Shown here piece after piece: positions 59,094 to 64,000 of a stretch of 64,000 nt of DNA. Made by a program: the position numbers and the translations under genes. The notes under the pieces were generated by a model. It ran no database searches and had not been told where the DNA came from. It saw nothing but the letters and a program-made list of their open reading frames with translations. The DNA lies in the NCBI RefSeq assembly GCF_004297265.1, contig NZ_SCUT01000050.1, positions 186,001-250,000 of the forward strand, in the 5' to 3' direction. How positions within the stretch are numbered: the first letter of the stretch is position 1; each line of letters opens with the position of its first letter. The DNA comes from Reyranella sp. Its GTDB lineage: Bacteria; Pseudomonadota; Alphaproteobacteria; Reyranellales; Reyranellaceae.

Positions 59094-60689
59094 ATGGAAT
59101 ACGACTATATCGTCGTCGGCGCCGGTTCGGCGGGCGCCGTCGTCGCCAACAGGCTGTCGGCCGACCCGCGCCACAAGGTGCTGCTGCTGGAAGCCGGCCC
59201 CGCCGACCATCCCTGGACCCGCATTCCCGTCGGCTATTCGCGGTTGATCACCAACCCGGCCGTCAACTGGCTCTACAGTTCCGAGCCCGAGGCCAGCACC
59301 AACGGCCGCCGCATTCCGGTGCCGCGCGGAAAACTGCTGGGCGGCTCTAGCGCCATCAACGGCCTCGCCTTCGTGCGCGGCCAGGCGCAGGACTTCGACA
59401 CCTGGGCGCAGATGGGCAACCCGGGCTGGGCCTACGAGGACGTGCTCCCCTTCTTCAAGCGCATGGAGAGCTATCCGGAAGGCGACGAGCGATTTCGCGG
59501 GCGCTCCGGCCCGCTGAAGGTGACCAATCCGCTGCCGCTCAATCCACTCTACGCCACCGTGATCAAGGCGGCCGGGGAAGTCGGGATCCGGCACAACCCC
59601 GACTATAACGGGGCGACGCAGGACGGCATCGCCATGAGCCAGGCCACGATTGCCTCGGGCTGGCGCATGAGCACGGCCCGTTGCTACCTCGATCCGGCCA
59701 GGCGGCGCCCCAACCTGCGCATCGAGACCGGGGCGCTCGCCGAACGGCTGCTGCTCGACGGCAAGCGCTGCACCGGCGTGCGCTATTCGGTGGGTGGCGA
59801 GTCGCGCGAGGCCCGGGCGGGCCGCGCCGTCGTGGTGAGCGGCGGATCGATCAACTCGCCGCAGCTCCTCGAACTGTCGGGCATCGGCCAGCCCGACCGG
59901 CTGCGCGCGCTGGGCATCGAGGTGCAGCATGCGCTGCCCGGCGTCGGCGAGAACCTGCGCGAGCACTATGCGCCGCGCACGCGATGGACCATCGGCCAGC
60001 GCGGCGTCACCTTCAACGATCGCGGCCGCGGGCTTGGCCTGGTCCACCAGGCGCTGCGCTGGGCGCTGAACCGCGACAGTCTCCTCTCGATGGTCGGTGC
60101 GCCGCTGCGCGCCTTCGTGCGCTCGCGCCACGGACTCGACGCGCCCGACCTGCTGCTGGGCTGGGTGCCGATGTTCACCGAAGCCGGCCCGCGCGGGCCC
60201 CGCATCGCGCGGCAGTCGGGCGTCTCGTGTTATGCCCATCCGATGCGGCCCGAGAGCAAGGGCACCATCCACATCGTCTCCCCCGACCCGAAGCGGCCGC
60301 CGGAGATCCGCTACAATTTCCTCTCGGCGCCGGTCGACGGCGAGCTGACCGTGCGCGCCGTGCGCATCGCCCGCGCCATCATGACCGCGCCGGCGATGGC
60401 GCCGCTGCAGGTGGCCGAGATTGCGCCCGGGCCGAACGGCAACAGCGATGAGGAGATCCTCGACTGGGTGCGCCGGGCCGCCGAGACGACCTATCACCCG
60501 GTCGGGACCTGCAAGATGGGCTCCGACCCGATGGCCGTCGTCGATGCGCGGCTGCGGGTGCATGGCATCGAGGGGCTCCGGGTCGCCGATGCCTCGATCA
60601 TGCCGACGCTCACCTCGGGCAACACCAACGCGCCGTCGATCATGATCGGCGAGAAGGCGGCGGACATGGTGATACGGGACACAATGTAG
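59094..60689 (+). CDS. GMC-family FAD oxidoreductase (choline dehydrogenase-like)
   Basis: A 531-residue flavoenzyme. IVVGAGSAGAVVANRLS is the FAD Rossmann motif, RGKLLGGSSAINGLAFVRG the first GMC signature and GSINSPQLLELSGIG the second. The catalytic His-Pro pair is in TYHPVGTCKMG, and the C terminus TSGNTNAPSIMIGEKAADM is typical. It oxidises an alcohol; betBA context is absent, so choline is not implied. Faces the HlyD gene across a family A pair. Confidence 0.92.
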   Translation: MEYDYIVVGAGSAGAVVANRLSADPRHKVLLLEAGPADHPWTRIPVGYSRLITNPAVNWLYSSEPEASTNGRRIPVPRGKLLGGSSAINGLAFVRGQAQDFDTWAQMGNPGWAYEDVLPFFKRMESYPEGDERFRGRSGPLKVTNPLPLNPLYATVIKAAGEVGIRHNPDYNGATQDGIAMSQATIASGWRMSTARCYLDPARRRPNLRIETGALAERLLLDGKRCTGVRYSVGGESREARAGRAVVVSGGSINSPQLLELSGIGQPDRLRALGIEVQHALPGVGENLREHYAPRTRWTIGQRGVTFNDRGRGLGLVHQALRWALNRDSLLSMVGAPLRAFVRSRHGLDAPDLLLGWVPMFTEAGPRGPRIARQSGVSCYAHPMRPESKGTIHIVSPDPKRPPEIRYNFLSAPVDGELTVRAVRIARAIMTAPAMAPLQVAEIAPGPNGNSDEEILDWVRRAAETTYHPVGTCKMGSDPMAVVDARLRVHGIEGLRVADASIMPTLTSGNTNAPSIMIGEKAADMVIRDTM

Positions 60690-60692
60690 CCC

Positions 60693-60793
60693 CTTCCCCA
60701 TTCAAATGGGGAAGTGCCCTCGTCTTACGAGGGCGATGGGGTCATGACCCCTCCGTCGCATAAGATGCGACACCTCCCCATTTGAATGGGGAG
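60693..60793. repeat. Family A repeat pair, locus 7
   Basis: A subtype 2 unit (hairpin GCCCTCGT/ACGAGGGC, loop CTT) overlapping a subtype 1 unit (GTCGCAT/ATGCGAC, loop AAG) through GGGGTCATGACCCC, between convergent GMC and hlyD genes. Confidence 0.94.
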
Positions 60794-60802
60794 GCAGCCT
60801 GA

Positions 60803-62113
60803 TCACCGCCCGCGGAAGGCGCGCGCCAACTGGTCGCTGAGCGGCTTCACCAGGAACGACGCCACGGTGCGCGGCGTGGTCTGGATGAAGGCTTCGACCG
60901 GCATGCCGGCCAGGAGTTGCAGACCCTCGAGGCGGGACAGCTCGCCCTCGGAAACCCGGATGCGCACCGAGTAATAGGGTTCGGTCGCCTTGTCCTCCTG
61001 CGTGACGTCGGCGCCGATATGGATCACCTCGCCGTCGACCTCGGGAGTCGTGCGCTGGTTGAAGGCGGCGAAGCGCAGCACGGCGTGCTGGCCGACATGG
61101 ATCTGGTCGATGTCCTGCGGCACCACCTTGGCATCGACGATCAGCGCGTCGGAGTCCGGCACGATCAGCATCAGCGGCTCGCCGGCCTGGACGACGCCGC
61201 CGACCGTATGGACGTTCCGCTGGAACACCTTGCCGTCCTGCGGCGAAACGAGATCGATGCGCTTCAGCTGGTCCTCGGCCGAGACGCGGCGCTCGGTCAT
61301 CTCCGATTTCTTGGCGCGGATCTCGGCCAGTTCCTTGCCGACCTCGGTGCTGAGATCCTGATCGATCTGGTGGATCTTGAGTTCGAGCTCGGCGATGCGG
61401 CCGCGGCTCTGCGCCAGCGAGGCGACGAGCGCCGAGCGTTCGCCTTCCATGCGGGCCGAATCGCGCTCCAGGGTCGTCACCCGGCTGATCGGCACCAGGT
61501 TCTGCTTCCACAGTGTGCGCACGCCGTCCAGCTCCTGCGCCAGCAACGCCAGCTCCTTGCCCTTAGCGACTTCCTGCGCCTGGGTGCCGTCGATCTGGAG
61601 ATTGAGCTGCTTGATCTGCTCCCGGAGCTGCGCCTTCTGGCCGTCGCGCGCCGTGCGGCGCATCTCGAACAGCTTCTGCTCGCCGCTCATCAGCCGCGCG
61701 ATCTCCGGATCGCCCGCGCGCGACGTCAGCTCGGGCGGAAACTCCACGGTCCTGTCGTTGTCGCGCTCCGCCTCGAAGCGGGCCTGGCGGGCGGCCAGTT
61801 CGTCGAGCGACTTGGTCACGATCCCGAGATTCGCCTTGGCCTGCGTTCCGTCGAGGCGGACGACCACATCGCCCTGCTTGACCCGATCGCCCTCCTTGAC
61901 CGGCAGCTCGCCGACGACACCCCCGGTCGGGTGCTGGATCTTCTTGACGTTGGTGTCGACGACCAGCTTGCCGGGCGCAATCACCGCGCCGGACAGCTGC
62001 GTGGTGGCGGCCCATCCTCCGATCCCGAAGACGAGGACGAGGCACGACACGACGCCGACGATCAGGGGCTTGCGCGTCATGGCCGGGATCGACACGGGCG
62101 GGTCCTGCTTCAT
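60803..62113 (-). CDS. Type I secretion membrane-fusion protein (HlyD/PrtE family)
   Basis: A 436-residue adaptor with a single membrane span near residues 16-36 (LIVGVVSCLVLVFGIGGWAA), a biotinyl-lipoyl-like hairpin (VKEGDRVKQGDVVVRLDG), long coiled coils (residues 75-270) and the HlyD C-terminal signature SPQDGKVFQRNV onward. It joins the inner-membrane ABC exporter to an outer-membrane TolC-type channel. Overlaps the ABC gene by 4 bp. No outer-membrane protein or secreted substrate gene is visible here. Confidence 0.92.
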   Translation of the reverse strand: MKQDPPVSIPAMTRKPLIVGVVSCLVLVFGIGGWAATTQLSGAVIAPGKLVVDTNVKKIQHPTGGVVGELPVKEGDRVKQGDVVVRLDGTQAKANLGIVTKSLDELAARQARFEAERDNDRTVEFPPELTSRAGDPEIARLMSGEQKLFEMRRTARDGQKAQLREQIKQLNLQIDGTQAQEVAKGKELALLAQELDGVRTLWKQNLVPISRVTTLERDSARMEGERSALVASLAQSRGRIAELELKIHQIDQDLSTEVGKELAEIRAKKSEMTERRVSAEDQLKRIDLVSPQDGKVFQRNVHTVGGVVQAGEPLMLIVPDSDALIVDAKVVPQDIDQIHVGQHAVLRFAAFNQRTTPEVDGEVIHIGADVTQEDKATEPYYSVRIRVSEGELSRLEGLQLLAGMPVEAFIQTTPRTVASFLVKPLSDQLARAFRGR

Positions 62114-63918
62114 GACGGCTCTCGCGCACGCACGGCCGGCTGCGGGACCGGCCTGGTCTGGGCGACGTTGGCCGGCGGGGCTGGCCGGCCCATCGCTTGC
62201 GGGCCCGCCGGTGGCGCGGCAGCCTTCATGGTCTCGCGCAGCACGGCGTCCTTGGGCCCGAAGGCCTGCTGCCGGCCGCCGCGCATCACCAGGAGCTGGT
62301 CGACGGCGGCCAGGGCGCTCGGCCGGTGGGCGACCACGATGGCGATGCCGCCGCGTGCCCGCACCGACATGATGGCCTTGGTCAGGGCCTCCTCGCCGTC
62401 ATGATCGAGGCTCGAATTGGGCTCGTCGAGCACCACGAGGAAGGGATCGCCGTAGAGCGCGCGTGCGAGGCCGACGCGCTGACGCTGCCCGGCCGACAGC
62501 GCGGTGCCGCCCTCGCCCATCTCGGTCTCGTAGCCGTTGGGCAGGCCGAGGATCAGCTCATGGACGCCGGCGGCCTGCGCCGCCGCGATCACCTTCGTGG
62601 CGTCGGGCTCCGGTTCCAGGCGCGCGATGTTCTGGGCGACCGTGCCGGAGAACAGTTCCATGTCCTGGGGCAGGTAGCCGATATGCTCGCCCAGCGCCTC
62701 GGACGACCATTGGTCGAGCGTCGCGCCGTCGATCCGGACCTTGCCGTTGACGGGCCGCCACACGCCCACCAGCGTACGCACGAGCGACGACTTGCCCGAG
62801 GCGCTGGGTCCGATGATGCCCAGCCCCTGGCCGGCCTTCAGGCCGAAGGTGATGTCACGGGCCACGAGCATGTTGACGCCCGGCGGCGTCACGCTGACCG
62901 CTTCGACCGACAGCGAAGCCTTGGGCCTGGGCAGCTGCATGACGTCGCGATCGTCGGGAATCCGGGCCAGCAGGTTGTTGAGCCTGTGCCAGCTCTGGCG
63001 GGCCGACACGAAGACCCGCCATTGCGCGATCACCTGCTCGACCGGCGCCAGCGCGCGCGCCGAGAGGATGGAGCCGGCGATGATGATACCGGCCGTGGCC
63101 TGCTGCTTGATCACGAGGTAGGCGCCGACCGCCAGCACGGCGGACTGCAGCGCCATGCGCAGCGCGCGCGAGAAGCTGCCCATGCCGCCGGTGATGTCGC
63201 CAGCCCGCTGATGAGCCGCGACGTAGCGGCGTCCATAGTCCGCCCACTGGTGCGCGAACCGCCCGACCATGCCCATGGCATGCAGGACTTCCGAGTTGCG
63301 GCGGCTGGCTTCGGCCAGGCTGGTGCGCCGGCTGGAGAGGGACGAAACCTCGATCGAGGGCTGGCGGACCTTGACCTCGGTGACGAAGGTGATGGCGACC
63401 AGGATGAGGGCGCCGACCGTCGCCGTGAGGCCGATCAGCGGATGGAACAGGTAGCAGATGCCGAGATAGAGCGGCATCCAGGGCAGGTCGAACAGCGCCG
63501 CGGGGCCGGTGCCCGACATGAAGCCACGGATCTGGTCGAGGTCGCGGACCGGCTCGAAGCCCCCCATCTGCGGCGCCCGCAGCGGCAGCTTGACCAGCAG
63601 GTGATAGATGCGCCGGTCCAGCGTCTCGGCGAACCCGCCGGCGATCCGGATCAGCACCCGGTTGCGGACGATGTCGAGGACCGCCTGGAAACCGTAGAGA
63701 CCGAGCGCCAGGATGCAGAGCGCGACCAGGGTCGGCACGCTGCGGCTCGGCAGCACCCGGTCGTAGACCTGGAGCATGAAGAACGAGCCGGTGAGATAGA
63801 GCACATTCAGGACGGCGGTGAAGAGCGCCACCCCCAGATAGGAGGTGCGACAGGACCGTAACGCCTCCGCCAGTTCGGTCCGTGGCGATCCTGCGGCAGG
63901 AGAAGGGGCCCGCGTCAT
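62110..63918 (-). CDS. Type I secretion ABC transporter (PrtD family)
   Basis: An approximately 602-residue fused permease-ATPase. Six membrane helices precede the ATPase, with Walker A GPSASGKS, signature LSAGQRQR and Walker B FLVVLDEPNSSLD. There is no N-terminal peptidase, so the PrtD/LipB-type exporters of proteases, lipases or RTX proteins are the model. ATG 63918 is chosen; a GTG at 63945 with GGCAGG upstream is equally usable. Coupled to hlyD. The substrate gene probably lies beyond the window edge. Confidence 0.92.
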   Translation of the reverse strand: MTRAPSPAAGSPRTELAEALRSCRTSYLGVALFTAVLNVLYLTGSFFMLQVYDRVLPSRSVPTLVALCILALGLYGFQAVLDIVRNRVLIRIAGGFAETLDRRIYHLLVKLPLRAPQMGGFEPVRDLDQIRGFMSGTGPAALFDLPWMPLYLGICYLFHPLIGLTATVGALILVAITFVTEVKVRQPSIEVSSLSSRRTSLAEASRRNSEVLHAMGMVGRFAHQWADYGRRYVAAHQRAGDITGGMGSFSRALRMALQSAVLAVGAYLVIKQQATAGIIIAGSILSARALAPVEQVIAQWRVFVSARQSWHRLNNLLARIPDDRDVMQLPRPKASLSVEAVSVTPPGVNMLVARDITFGLKAGQGLGIIGPSASGKSSLVRTLVGVWRPVNGKVRIDGATLDQWSSEALGEHIGYLPQDMELFSGTVAQNIARLEPEPDATKVIAAAQAAGVHELILGLPNGYETEMGEGGTALSAGQRQRVGLARALYGDPFLVVLDEPNSSLDHDGEEALTKAIMSVRARGGIAIVVAHRPSALAAVDQLLVMRGGRQQAFGPKDAVLRETMKAAAPPAGPQAMGRPAPPANVAQTRPVPQPAVRAREPS

Positions 63919-64000
63919 TTTGCTCGTCACGTCCCTGGTCGGCACCCTGCCGTCCCCAGACGACGGGCCACCTAGCCCCTAGCACTCGCAAAGCGCGGCT

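Overview
The window is GC-rich bacterial chromosome with short intergenic gaps, many 4-bp ATGA/GTGA gene overlaps and frequent GTG/TTG starts. Gene content points to an alphaproteobacterium of the Rhodospirillales/Reyranella kind. The pointers are a RegB/RegA redox two-component pair, metX-metW behind a SAM-II riboswitch, TRAP transport, a DUF2333/TauE/TIGR02186/Usp cluster and a PrtD/HlyD type I secretion pair. The genus is an inference from gene style; no rRNA or other marker is present.

Layout. 0-14 kb: a TusA-like protein, rimI-tsaB, a D-Ala-D-Ala dipeptidase, a Bax-like glucosaminidase, an NfuA-type Fe-S carrier, the Usp/TIGR02186/TauE/DUF2333 operon, an esterase-MFS-MarR-kinase run, gloB, and a methyltransferase/oxidoreductase/YbaK/GNAT run. 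14-21.6 kb: metW-metX under a SAM-II riboswitch with an intrinsic terminator, divergent from an aromatic amino acid operon (chorismate mutase, HisC-type aminotransferase, prephenate dehydrogenase), then chaC, tetR and a Cys/Met-metabolism PLP enzyme. 21.7-30.3 kb: acyl-CoA dehydrogenase, tRNA-Gly(CCC), a DpgC-like enzyme, regA-regB, a Nudix protein, pyrC and two hydrolases. 30.5-35.5 kb: TRAP transporter (dctPQM), an Asp-box repeat protein and an MBL-fold protein. 35.5-39.9 kb: an AT-richer defence-type island with a three-gene ABC-3C system (nuclease-like effector, middle component, SMC-like ATPase) beside a gene split by an in-frame amber codon. 40-52.4 kb: aldo/keto reductase, hemoglobin, SRPBCC protein, amidohydrolase, queE-queD, an RraA-like protein, an adenylate cyclase, glutathione peroxidase, a PhyH-type dioxygenase and gamma-glutamyltransferase. 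52.4-55.5 kb: a second accessory slot between the convergent ggt and SDR genes. It holds two stacked cassettes, a two-gene DHH-phosphoesterase pair and an HNH-like gene, separated by diverged relics of the 3' ends of SDR and ggt. 55.5-64 kb: SDR, class III aminotransferase, a GH25 lysozyme-like lipoprotein, a GMC oxidoreductase and type I secretion genes.

A striking background feature is the dense set of short dispersed palindromic repeats, nearly all placed between convergent gene ends. At least five families (A-E) are visible. Families A and C share one architecture: conserved arms around a hairpin whose sequence differs from copy to copy but stays self-complementary. Family E copies supply the TAG stop codon of the gene they follow.

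The strongest candidates for undescribed biology are the two-gene DHH cassette and the stacked-cassette structure around it, the ABC-3C island, and the covarying repeat families.
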